In this document: one piece after another, positions 1 to 7,684 of the stretch
Position numbering within the stretch: position 1 is the stretch's first letter
Layout of the letters: each line of letters starts with the position of its first letter
Assembly: GCA_035712145.1 (NCBI GenBank)
Contig: DASTBI010000158.1
Span: forward strand, 1 to 64,000
DNA: 64,000 nt
Reading direction: 5' to 3'
Source: Candidatus Eisenbacteria bacterium
GTDB lineage: Bacteria > Eisenbacteria > RBG-16-71-46
The notes under the pieces: model-generated
Databases searched by the model: none
What the model saw: the letters and a program-made list of their open reading frames with translations, nothing else
Told to the model about the DNA's origin: nothing
Program-made: the position numbers and the translations under genes

Positions 1-2423
1 GCCTCGTAGTCCAGATAGCCGAGCGTCTGCGCGGCGACACCCTCGGCTTCCGGCTCCTTGGATGCCTCCGCCAAGGCCAGCGCCTCCAGTGCGCGCTCCC
101 GCGCTTCAGGTCGCTGACCCGCGCTCAATCTCGCCATCGACTCATCGGCGAGCATTCGAGCCCGCGCGCCTGGCGGCAGGCTTTCCCGGCTCGCCGTCTC
201 GACGATCCGGAAGACCTCATCCGGCTGTCCGGTTCTCTGCGCTGCGCGGCACAGCATCACCCAGCGATCGGCGCGTCTCGGCCCAGAAGGCTCCAGCTCG
301 AGCGCGCGACGCAGATGATGCGCCGCGGGCACGAACAGCCTGCGCTCCATGAATTGCCTGGCCGCGCGCTCGTGCCATTCCGCCGCGGCGTCCGGAACCT
401 CGGCCTCGGCGAGGCTCGCCGCGAGACGCGCGACTTCGGTGTCGGGGCCTTCCTCCAGCACCAGGGCGGCTTCGTCGAGCGCGGCTCGCGCCTCCCCCGC
501 GCCGCGCAGGTGATGGAAGCGCTGGAGCCGGCTGAGTTCAGTCAGGCCGAGCGCCATCCGGTGAAGCTCGCGGCGACGCTCGTTCGGGATCTCCTCAGCC
601 AGTCGATCGGCGAGGAGCGGCGGCCAGAGCTGAATGGCTCCGGAGACCTGCCGCGTCGCCAGCCCTGAGTCGATCACCGACTCGATCGCATCCGCGCCGG
701 CCTCAGGAAGGAGTCGGGCGATCTCATCGGCCGACAGCGCAGCCCTCCACACCGCGAGCGCCTCCGCGAGCATCCGCGCCCTGGGCTCGAGCGCCGCGCA
801 GCGGGCGAGCAGTGATTCCTCGTAGTCCGCCGGCGCGCCCACTTTCGAGAGCGCGTCTTCATCGACGCGCATTCCGGCTTCGTCTTCGACGACCGCCCCT
901 GCCGCCACCGCGCGACGCAGGAGCTCGACGGCCAGTCCGGGATGTCCCCCGCTCCGGGACCAGAGATCGTGCTCGAGCGATGGAGGAAGCGTGTCGCCGA
1001 GCCGAACCGCGGCGAGACGGGCGAGTCCTTCGCGCGAGAGCGGCGGCAGTTCGATGCGCTCCGCGAGACCGGTGGCCACCATCATCGCCTCGTCCTCGGG
1101 CACGCGATCGGCGCGGCGTCTGGCCCACAGCCACGCCACCGTGGATGGCTCGGGTCGCGAGATCAGGCGGCGCACCCAGGCGCGCGACCACTCATCGAGC
1201 CGCTCGGCGTCATCGATCAGCACGACAGGGCTGCCGGCGCGGGACAGGGTGGCGATCCATCCCGACGCTGCTTCGGTCCAGGTCTCGACGTTGGCACTCG
1301 TGGCGTCACGGAGCCCGAGCGTGGCGTCGGCGTCGGCGCCGGCCTGGAGGGCCAGCCGGCGCAGCAGCGTCATCGCCGTCGCGCGCGGCTCCTCGAATGC
1401 TGCGCTCGAGAGATGGAACACCGGCCGCCCCGCGAGCGTCGCGCGATGGGCGAGCTCGGTGAGCAGCGCCGACTTCCCCGCACCCGCCACACCGGAGAGA
1501 ACGATCAGCCTCGGGCGCAGCGGCGTTCGGCTCCACCAGCTCTCGAATCGGGTCAGCTCGGACTCTCGGCCGGCGATCGACTCGACCTCGATGCGCTCTG
1601 CCAGCGGCCGGCGCGCCGCAGGGTGCATGGCCTCCAGCGCTCGGCGGACTTCGCGGGCGTCGCGTGGCCGCTCCGCGGGCGACGCGGCCATCAGTCGGTA
1701 GATGAGCTGGATGAGCGCTCCGGGAGCTCCGGCCGCTTCGAGCGGTCCGGTCGACGGCGCACTCTCGCGCTGGCGCCGCAGCACCGCATCCACGGTCTCG
1801 CCCCCGAACGGTGGACGGCGGGCGAGCAGGGCATAAAGCGTCGCCCCGAGGCCGTACAGGTCGTTCGACGGACTGGGCGTCTGCCCCGCAACGATCTCCG
1901 GAGCCGCGAAGCCGGCGGTTCCCGCATGGCTCTGCCCGGTGCGTCCGATCAGCGTGGCGAGTCCGAAATCGACGAGCTTCACTTCGCGAGGCAGCGCGCC
2001 GGGCCGATCGCCGGGGAGCACGATCAGGTTCTCGGGCTTGAGGTCGCCGTGCACCACATTGGCCGCGTGCAGGACCTCGAGCCCGTGAGCAACGCGCGCC
2101 GCGACGTAGAAGATGGCGGCGCGATCGTCGGAGGCAAGAGCCCGGTGGGAAGGCAATCCGGGCACGTATTCCATGGTGTAGTAGGGAACCCCATCGGGCG
2201 AAACGCCGAACTCGTGCACCGCCACGATCGACGGGTGGCGCACTCGGGTGAGCGCCTGGAACTCGCGGCGCACGCTGTCCGCCAGGTCGGCTTCCTGCAC
2301 GTGCAACCGCTTCAGCGCGCACTCGAGGCCGGTCGTGGTGTCACGGGCCAGAAAGACCTCGCCCATGCCGCCGGTCCCGAGACGTCTGAGCAGCAGGAAT
2401 CGACCTGCGAAGCGTTCGATCAT
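1..2423 (-). CDS. Ser/Thr protein kinase with AAA/STAND ATPase and TPR region (3' end outside window)
   Basis: This is a cytoplasmic signalling protein of the Pkn type. The ATG at 2423 opens an N-terminal kinase domain of about 270 residues: glycine loop GTGGMGEVF (16-24), catalytic lysine in CALK (K38), the catalytic loop written HGDLKPEN near residue 123 (HGD instead of HRD, a known variant), and DFG near 150. A Walker A motif GVAGAGKS follows near residue 310, then VVLIDDAE as Walker B, so the middle is a STAND/AAA-type ATPase. The last 250 visible residues are alpha-helical and Ala/Leu/Glu-rich, as in TPR-like solenoids. Kinase-ATPase-TPR fusions usually integrate signals to control transcription or metabolism; the substrate cannot be told. 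The frame stays open to base 1, so the C-terminus is missing. Confidence 0.9.
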   Translation of the reverse strand, partial: MIERFAGRFLLLRRLGTGGMGEVFLARDTTTGLECALKRLHVQEADLADSVRREFQALTRVRHPSIVAVHEFGVSPDGVPYYTMEYVPGLPSHRALASDDRAAIFYVAARVAHGLEVLHAANVVHGDLKPENLIVLPGDRPGALPREVKLVDFGLATLIGRTGQSHAGTAGFAAPEIVAGQTPSPSNDLYGLGATLYALLARRPPFGGETVDAVLRRQRESAPSTGPLEAAGAPGALIQLIYRLMAASPAERPRDAREVRRALEAMHPAARRPLAERIEVESIAGRESELTRFESWWSRTPLRPRLIVLSGVAGAGKSALLTELAHRATLAGRPVFHLSSAAFEEPRATAMTLLRRLALQAGADADATLGLRDATSANVETWTEAASGWIATLSRAGSPVVLIDDAERLDEWSRAWVRRLISRPEPSTVAWLWARRRADRVPEDEAMMVATGLAERIELPPLSREGLARLAAVRLGDTLPPSLEHDLWSRSGGHPGLAVELLRRAVAAGAVVEDEAGMRVDEDALSKVGAPADYEESLLARCAALEPRARMLAEALAVWRAALSADEIARLLPEAGADAIESVIDSGLATRQVSGAIQLWPPLLADRLAEEIPNERRRELHRMALGLTELSRLQRFHHLRGAGEARAALDEAALVLEEGPDTEVARLAASLAEAEVPDAAAEWHERAARQFMERRLFVPAAHHLRRALELEPSGPRRADRWVMLCRAAQRTGQPDEVFRIVETASRESLPPGARARMLADESMARLSAGQRPEARERALEALALAEASKEPEAEGVAAQTLGYLDYE

Positions 2424-2649
2424 CGTTTCCGAGAGAGGGCGATCGGTGGATCCGAGGATGCGCGGCCAGAGTCTACACCCCGGTCCGACCGCGGCAACTC
2501 CCTCTGGGCCGCGGAGCTACCCGCGCGAAGCCCCGGACTCGAGAGCCGGTGGAAGGCGATCTAGGGAATGAACCCGATCGAACCCGGCCTCGTTGTCGGA
2601 TAATCCAAAGTGTTCCGAGCCACCATCGTGTGTCTGACGGGAGGGTCCC

Positions 2650-3033
2650 ATGCTTCAGAGCGCCAAATCCAGGCGGCTGCTCTCCGCCGCAGTTTTCGTC
2701 CTCGTCGCGTTGCTCTCCGTGGGGTGTGGCGATGACGATGAGCCGAACCGTCCGCCATCGGGCGGCGGCACCCTCGAGCTCAACTCACAGAACCTCGTGA
2801 ACGGCGGGGTTTACGCGCACACCATGCCGGCCACGCTCACGACCTACAACTATCACTGCAAGTTCCACAGCGCGATGACCGGTTCAGTGATCGTGGCCAC
2901 CGGAGGCGCAGCCAGCGCTTCCGTGAGCATCACCGACAACGCCTTCAATCCCACGACGGTGACCGTAGGCCCAGGCGGAGTGGTGACCTGGACCAACAAC
3001 GGGAGCAGCACGCACACCGTCACCAGCAACTGA
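2650..3033 (+). CDS. Small lipoprotein with cupredoxin (plastocyanin-like) domain in permuted order
   Basis: The 127-residue product is probably a lipid-anchored periplasmic copper protein. The hydrophobic signal (10-25) ends in LLSVGC, a lipobox-like site with C26 as the lipidated cysteine. A GAGGG Shine-Dalgarno lies 4 bases before the ATG. Type-1 copper ligands are visible, but in unusual order: the C-x2-H-x2-M loop (C70, H73, M76) normally found at the C-terminus comes first, and the strand FNPTTVTVGPGG...WTNN with the first ligand in HTVTS (H122) comes last, ending the protein. This looks like a circular permutation of a plastocyanin/azurin-type domain; two fused half domains is the alternative. 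No partner oxidase is adjacent. Confidence 0.8.
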   Translation: MLQSAKSRRLLSAAVFVLVALLSVGCGDDDEPNRPPSGGGTLELNSQNLVNGGVYAHTMPATLTTYNYHCKFHSAMTGSVIVATGGAASASVSITDNAFNPTTVTVGPGGVVTWTNNGSSTHTVTSN

Positions 3034-3044
3034 GGAGTTGACCA

Positions 3045-3059
3045 GGCCCTTCGAGGGCC
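3045..3059. repeat. Short hairpin after the cupredoxin gene
   Basis: GGCCCT and AGGGCC form a 6-bp stem around a TCG loop, 12 bases after the stop codon. There is no T-rich tail, so terminator function is uncertain. Confidence 0.3.
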
Positions 3060-3122
3060 GGTCCAAGCCGGCCGGTCCGGATTACCCCGGGCCGGCCGTG
3101 GCGTTTCAGGGTCGATGCGGCG

Positions 3123-3140
3123 TGTGGCACCTGCGCCACA
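3123..3140 (+). promoter_or_regulatory. Inverted repeat, candidate upstream activator site
   Basis: TGTGGC-6 bases-GCCACA is a perfect 18-bp inverted repeat centred about 105 bp before the start site predicted from the sigma-54 element at 3212. That is the usual distance for binding sites of NtrC-type activators. Binding is inferred. Confidence 0.4.
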
Positions 3141-3211
3141 ATTCAGAGCCGCGGCCCGGCTCGAAACGCTGCAAATCAAGCGGTTCCGGCGTTCCCCGAG
3201 CCCCTCTCGAA

Positions 3212-3226
3212 TGGCACGTCCCCTGC
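3212..3226 (+). promoter_or_regulatory. Candidate sigma-54 (-24/-12) promoter
   Basis: TGGCACGTCCCCTGC carries the invariant GG of the -24 element and GC of the -12 element at the correct 10-base spacing, and matches the consensus TGGCACG perfectly on the -24 side. Transcription would start near 3238, 37 bases before the ATG at 3275. An NtrC-type regulator is encoded at 26600-27952 in the same window, but nothing links it to this site. Confidence 0.55.
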
Positions 3227-3274
3227 GTTGAACCCTGACCGAACAGCTCCTTGCCGGGGATGGAGGTCGAGCTC

Positions 3275-3766
3275 ATGTCGTTCCGATCGAGATTCCAGCG
3301 CCTGGTGACGATCGCCGTGATGGCGGCTGTCGTCCTCGGGACCGTCGCGCCGCTGGCGGAGGCCAAGAAGCGGCACCGCCGGTACAAGGGCCGTGTGGTG
3401 GAGCGGCGTGTCGTCGTGGAGCGGCGGCCGGTATACCGCTCGGTTCGGGTCGTTCGTCACGCGCCCTACGCGCGGTACACGGTGTGGCGTTCCGAGCGTG
3501 GGCCCGTGATCGCGGGATTTCTCGGCGGGCTCTTCCTGGGAGCGACGCTCTCCAACGCGGCGCCCTATGGATTCGTCTACTGGGACTCCTACTGCGACCG
3601 CGGGTTTGCTTCGCTCGAGATGTATGACGTCCATCTTCGGCGTCACCCGCACGAGCACGTGATCCAGGTCGTCGAGGCTCCGTACGGATACGAGTCGGTC
3701 GACCTGCACTCCTGCCCGGATTGCGGCGGGGAATACTGGGGCGACGAGCACCTATGTGACGAGTGA
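3275..3766 (+). CDS. Exported basic protein of unknown function with C-terminal CxxC motif
   Basis: The product is 163 residues. I chose the ATG at 3275 because GGAGGT stands 7 bases before it; an in-frame TTG 24 bases upstream has no such signal. A signal peptide (about 1-30, ending LAEAKK) precedes a strongly basic Arg/Val/Tyr stretch rich in RRV and VYR patterns, a Gly/Leu hydrophobic segment (GFLGGLFLGATLSN) and an acidic end with CPDCGGEYWG and one later Cys, a possible metal or disulphide site. I do not recognise the family. The gene stands alone behind a sigma-54-type promoter and is followed by a clear terminator hairpin. Confidence 0.7.
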   Translation: MSFRSRFQRLVTIAVMAAVVLGTVAPLAEAKKRHRRYKGRVVERRVVVERRPVYRSVRVVRHAPYARYTVWRSERGPVIAGFLGGLFLGATLSNAAPYGFVYWDSYCDRGFASLEMYDVHLRRHPHEHVIQVVEAPYGYESVDLHSCPDCGGEYWGDEHLCDE

Positions 3767-3845
3767 GTTGTGGTGGGCACCCGTGGTGGCGTGGCCGGAG
3801 ACGGGGAGCGTCCAGGTTGCGCAGCGGGTCCCACCCGAAATGCGG

Positions 3846-3871
3846 CGGGCGGCGTCGGAAGACGCCGCCCG
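3846..3871. terminator. Hairpin terminator between convergent genes
   Basis: CGGGCGGCGTC and GACGCCGCCCG form a perfect 11-bp stem with a GGAA loop, followed on the plus strand by TTCGCTT. It lies between the exported-protein gene ending at 3766 and the HD-GYP gene ending at 3893, so it can serve both. Confidence 0.7.
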
Positions 3872-3892
3872 TTCGCTTGATCCCCTAGGGCT

Positions 3893-5353
3893 TCAGGCCG
3901 CCAGGTATTCGCTGGTCGCGAAGGAGTGCTCCTCGGGCTTCAGCACGCGGACCACATGACGGTCCTCGGGCATTGGACTCCATAGCTCGGCATTCTCTTC
4001 GGGCGCCGAGCTGCCGTCGGGGTTGACCAGCACGCGGCACATCGGTCGCCTCACGTCCTCCGGATTCGGACTCAGCGAGAGCACCAGGTGTCCCGTGTCG
4101 GTCTGCATCACCGAGCCGGCCGGGTAGAGACCGACCGTCTTCACCAGCGCCCAGAGGACCGCGGGGTCGAACGTGACGCGGCTCGGCCCCAGCATGTACT
4201 GCAGGGCCTCGAACGGGGTCCGCGGACGGCGGTGATAGGCACGGTGCGCGGTGATGGCGTCGAAGCAGTCGGCCACCGCCACCACGCGGCTCAGTGTGGC
4301 CTGCCCCCAGTCCAGATCGATCTGCGGATAACCGCTGCGATCGAAGTTCATGTGGTGCTCGAGGCACACGCGCAGCGCGTCCAGTGTGAGCGGAGTGAGC
4401 CCGGGCATGCGGCAGATCATCTTGACGCCTTCGATCGGGTGGCGCTTGACCATGTTCCACTCGTCGTTGGACAGCTTCGCCGGCTTGCGCAGCACGTCCC
4501 CTGGAACGGCGATCTTGCCGATGTCGTGGAGCAGTGCCGCCACGCCCAGATCCGCCAGCACCTGACGCGACTGGCCGAGCGCCTGCCCCATGCCGATCGA
4601 CAGCACGCTCACGTTCACGCAATGGGCGTAGGTGTACTCGTCGTGATCGCGCATCGCGGTCAGCCCGACGACCGAGTATTCGTGGCGCATGATGTTGTCG
4701 ACCACGGGCTGGACCAGGCGCTTCGCCTGACGCAGATCGGGGCGGCCAGTCTGATGAGCGCGCAACACGATCTTGCGTGTGCCGAGCACGGCGCGCCAGA
4801 ACACGCGCTTCGCCCGCCCACGCTCGGTGCTCTCCTTGCGGTCCTCGAGATCGCGGGTGAGGTCGTCGGCGTCCAGCTCCACCGCCGGCACCGGGATCAC
4901 GCCATGGATGTTCGCTTCGCGCACCATCTCCACCAGGCGGTCGGCGATCGAGGTCTCGTCGGCGGCGACGAACAGCTGGAAGAACCTCTCGAGCTCCGCC
5001 TCGTGCACGTCGGGCAGGAATCGGAGCCCGCCGAGCTCGCGGCGCTCGAACTCGGACATCACCGAGTGGTAGACGCTCAGCATCGACGGCTGCGCCTTGA
5101 TGCGAACGCCGTTCAGATAGAAGTAGTCCGCGACCGCGACCAGCGTGACTTCGTCCTCCTGGTCCTCCTCCACGAGCTGGGTGATGACCTCGAGGAATTC
5201 CTTGAGCTGGCGCCTGAATGCCTGGTTGGTGACATCGTGCGTGCGGGCCGTCCGCAGGAGCGCGTTGAGACGCACCAGCAGCTTCAGGCCGAGCTGTGCG
5301 CTCGCCGTCCCCTCGCCGCCTTCGGGCGAGCGCAGTCCGGGATCCACGCTCAT
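3893..5353 (-). CDS. HD-GYP domain protein (probable cyclic-di-GMP phosphodiesterase)
   Basis: The 486-residue protein has a helical N-terminal region of about 240 residues without a recognisable sensor domain, then an HD-GYP domain. Visible motifs are LLHDIGKIAVP near residue 280, KRHPIEGVK, LEHHMNFDRSGYP and VVAVADCFDAITAHR, all hallmarks of active HD-GYP hydrolases that degrade c-di-GMP. The start at 5353 is fixed by an ATGA overlap with the stop of the HEAT-repeat gene upstream, so the two are translationally coupled and probably act together. No transmembrane segment is seen, so the protein is cytoplasmic. An open frame extends upstream of this start, but it only reads the HEAT gene out of frame. 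Confidence 0.9.
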   Translation of the reverse strand: MSVDPGLRSPEGGEGTASAQLGLKLLVRLNALLRTARTHDVTNQAFRRQLKEFLEVITQLVEEDQEDEVTLVAVADYFYLNGVRIKAQPSMLSVYHSVMSEFERRELGGLRFLPDVHEAELERFFQLFVAADETSIADRLVEMVREANIHGVIPVPAVELDADDLTRDLEDRKESTERGRAKRVFWRAVLGTRKIVLRAHQTGRPDLRQAKRLVQPVVDNIMRHEYSVVGLTAMRDHDEYTYAHCVNVSVLSIGMGQALGQSRQVLADLGVAALLHDIGKIAVPGDVLRKPAKLSNDEWNMVKRHPIEGVKMICRMPGLTPLTLDALRVCLEHHMNFDRSGYPQIDLDWGQATLSRVVAVADCFDAITAHRAYHRRPRTPFEALQYMLGPSRVTFDPAVLWALVKTVGLYPAGSVMQTDTGHLVLSLSPNPEDVRRPMCRVLVNPDGSSAPEENAELWSPMPEDRHVVRVLKPEEHSFATSEYLAA

Positions 5354-7074
5354 CCGCCCAGCCCCGACAAGGCATCCTCGCACGCCTTCCGCACCGGACC
5401 CCGCTTCGACAAAGCGCCGCGCTGGAGCACCATGCGCGCCTCGTCGCTGCCGATCCGCGCCAGCACTCGGGCCACCGCCTGACGATGCGCTTCCTGGCCG
5501 CGGGCGAACCAATTGCCCTTGAGCAGCTCGGCTTCGAGCGTCGGCACCGATTCGTCGCCACCCACGGCGCCGAGCGTGGAGTACACGGCCCGCCTCTCAT
5601 CGGCGGACCGGGTCTCGAAGTTGGGATCCTGGAGATGAGCCAGCAGCAGCCGCGCCACCGAAGCGTCGCGCTCGACGGAGAGCTGATGCAGCACCGCGCA
5701 GAAGAGCCGGGTGTCAGCGTTGTCGAGCAGCTTGAGCAGCACCGGGCGCGCGACCGGCGGCTCCACCTGGCCGAGGGCCGCCACCACCTCGTAGCGCACC
5801 CTCGGTTCGGGGTGCTTGAGCGCGGTGCGCAGCATGCCGACGATCGGGTTGCCGCCGATCCAGCCCAGGATGTGCACGACGTTTCGCACCACGTACCAGC
5901 GCCGATCCATGAGGTACGGCGCCAGGCGCTCGGGGTTCTCGCGGCAGAGTCCCGCGATCGCCTCGGCCAACAGCCGCCGGTTGCGCCGCTGCTGGCTCTC
6001 GCCGAGCACTCCCGTCAGCAGGTCGATTCCGGGATCGCCGAGCGCCTTGGCGAACTCGATGAAATCCAGCATCGATTGCGTTTCCTGCTGGTCGAGATGC
6101 TCCACGGTGGTGCCGATCGAGATCGGCTGCAGCATCTCCTGCACCAGATTCGCCAGAGCCACCCCGCCGTCTCCGCGCAGCAACGCGATCGCCTCACGCG
6201 CTTCGAGCCACGCGCCTTTCGACAGCGCGAGGCGAAGCAGGCGCGGGGTGAACTGCTGGATCTCCACACGGTCGTCCGGCGTCACCTCGGAGGACAAGGC
6301 GGCGCGGATGATCGCCAGCGCGGTCGTGGTCGGCGACACCTCGTGCTCCGCGGCGAACTCGCGATTGAATCGCTCCACCTCCCAGGCCGACATGGCGTCG
6401 AGCTCCGCGAAGCCGGCCTCGATCTCGACCGTCAGCTCGCCCGTGGTCCAGTCGTCCGAACGGGTTCCGGGCTCGTCGCTCTCGACCGCCACCGGCGTGG
6501 CCTCCGGCTCCTCGCTGGCTTCCGGCTCGAGACCGCCCTGGGGCCATGGCACCGTGGCCGCCGCCTCCGATCCCGGCACTTCGCCACCGCCGATGTCGCC
6601 ATCCGACGGCACGTAGTCGACGTCGAGGTGATCGAGTCCGGCTTCCCACAGGAGCGTGACGAGGTCGTCCTGACCGAAGTTCTGGCCGGAGACCTGAAGC
6701 ACGGAATCGAGCAGGACGTCGACCTCCCGCTCCTCGATCCCGGGCGAGAAGGTCAGGCCGCGGATCCCGTCCCGGTGGAAGGGCAGCGCGAGGTTGTCGT
6801 CACGGGAGCGCGCGGGATAGAGCGAATGCTCCTCGAAGAGAACGTCCTCGGGCGAGAACTTGAGCGTGAAGGCGCCGTGCTCCTCGAGCAGACGGCCGAG
6901 CGAGGCGTAGAGATCTTCGCGGAAGCGGATGACGGTGGGGTTGTTGCCGTCGTAGAGCCGGCAGGTCTTGAGCGTCCGCCCCAGCTGATTCACCCACGCT
7001 CCCACCAGCCGGGTGATGGCGTCATCCGGTTCGCGGGCGGCAGCTTCCTTCTCCGAGTGGGCTTCGGTGTTCAT
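5350..7074 (-). CDS. HEAT-repeat protein coupled to HD-GYP gene
   Basis: The N-terminal 170 residues are globular (LKTCRLYDGNNPTV, FSPEDVLFEEHSLYP), followed by an acidic low-complexity linker (about 175-240) and a C-terminal alpha-solenoid with HEAT-type repeats such as NPIVGMLRTALKHPEPRVRYEVVAALGQV. Such proteins act as protein-binding scaffolds. The ATGA overlap with the HD-GYP gene suggests that this protein senses a signal or scaffolds for the phosphodiesterase. The start is uncertain: the ATG at 7074 has a weak GGATGG 8 bases ahead, and in-frame ATGs exist at 7086 and 7152. Confidence 0.8.
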   Translation of the reverse strand: MNTEAHSEKEAAAREPDDAITRLVGAWVNQLGRTLKTCRLYDGNNPTVIRFREDLYASLGRLLEEHGAFTLKFSPEDVLFEEHSLYPARSRDDNLALPFHRDGIRGLTFSPGIEEREVDVLLDSVLQVSGQNFGQDDLVTLLWEAGLDHLDVDYVPSDGDIGGGEVPGSEAAATVPWPQGGLEPEASEEPEATPVAVESDEPGTRSDDWTTGELTVEIEAGFAELDAMSAWEVERFNREFAAEHEVSPTTTALAIIRAALSSEVTPDDRVEIQQFTPRLLRLALSKGAWLEAREAIALLRGDGGVALANLVQEMLQPISIGTTVEHLDQQETQSMLDFIEFAKALGDPGIDLLTGVLGESQQRRNRRLLAEAIAGLCRENPERLAPYLMDRRWYVVRNVVHILGWIGGNPIVGMLRTALKHPEPRVRYEVVAALGQVEPPVARPVLLKLLDNADTRLFCAVLHQLSVERDASVARLLLAHLQDPNFETRSADERRAVYSTLGAVGGDESVPTLEAELLKGNWFARGQEAHRQAVARVLARIGSDEARMVLQRGALSKRGPVRKACEDALSGLGG

Positions 7075-7168
7075 TCCGGAATCCATCCAAGGACCAAAGC
7101 CTGGGGATCGATTCCGGTTTCGGCACCCTGACGAGGGGTCTTGAGGCGCCATCCCGGCGGGGAAGACG

Positions 7169-7198
7169 AAAGGGCGGCACGTTGCCGTGCCGCCCTTT
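7169..7198 (-). terminator. Rho-independent terminator of the cold-shock gene
   Basis: AAAGGGCGGCACG pairs perfectly with CGTGCCGCCCTTT (13 bp, 4-base loop). Read on the minus strand the stem ends in TTTCGTCTT. It lies 23 bases after the cold-shock stop codon and separates that gene from the HEAT/HD-GYP unit. Confidence 0.85.
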
Positions 7199-7220
7199 GA
7201 CGTGATGTGGTTCCCGGGGA

Positions 7221-7421
7221 CTATGCCCGTCGGACGTTGCTCGCCTGCAGACCTTTCGGGCCGCGAGTCACCTCGAACTCGACCCGATCACCTTCGGCGA
7301 GCGTCTTGAACCCGTCCATCTGGATGGCGGAGAAGTGCACGAAGACATCTTCCCCACCCTCTTGGGAAATGAATCCAAAACCCTTCGCCTCGTTGAACCA
7401 CTTCACGGTACCGAGTGCCAC
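7221..7421 (-). CDS. csp: Cold-shock protein (CspA family)
   Basis: The 66-residue single cold-shock domain binds single-stranded RNA and DNA. It carries both nucleic-acid-binding motifs, KGFGFI (RNP1) and DVFVHF (RNP2), and has the usual length. The start is a GTG at 7421, supported by AGGAG 7 bases upstream; extending the frame further would add a long non-homologous N-terminus. A terminator follows directly. The region upstream (7422-7534) could be a long 5' leader, as many csp genes have, but I see no conserved cold-box. Confidence 0.95.
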   Translation of the reverse strand: MALGTVKWFNEAKGFGFISQEGGEDVFVHFSAIQMDGFKTLAEGDRVEFEVTRGPKGLQASNVRRA

Positions 7422-7534
7422 TGAACTACTCCTTACCTCTTGGGTCTTGCGACCCTCCAACGCCGCCTTCCGCGTGGCGGCCCGCCCGGTCGGCGTGACC
7501 GATCCTCGGTGCCGTGCGGCCGAACATAGAAACA

Positions 7535-7556
7535 GCCGCCAGTTGTCGCTGGCGGC
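7535..7556 (-). terminator. Hairpin terminator after the ABC permease gene
   Basis: GCCGCCAG and CTGGCGGC form an 8-bp stem with a 6-base loop; read on the minus strand it is followed by TGTTTCT. It lies 130 bases beyond the permease stop, so it probably ends the hydrolase-ABC operon. It might instead fold within the csp leader. Confidence 0.5.
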
Positions 7557-7684
7557 ATGCATTGGACAGCCGGTACCACAGACAACCGAAGTCGCAGGGA
7601 ATATCGGCCAGTGCTCCCCGAAACGCAAGGCAGAATTGGCGTCGCGCAACCTGAACGCATGCAATCAACTGCCGCGTCGAATCT

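Noticed and set aside
942-2564. Long plus-strand open frame opposite the kinase gene (about 540 codons)
   Set aside because: It is a GC-driven antisense frame; the minus strand encodes an unbroken kinase with all motifs.
3123-3140. TGGCACCTGCGCCAC as a second sigma-54 promoter
   Set aside because: There is no GC at the -12 position; the symmetry is better explained as a binding site.
7422-7664. N-terminal extension of the cold-shock protein
   Set aside because: The frame continues upstream, but the cold-shock domain begins at the GTG with a good AGGAG site, and the extra residues have no similarity to the family.
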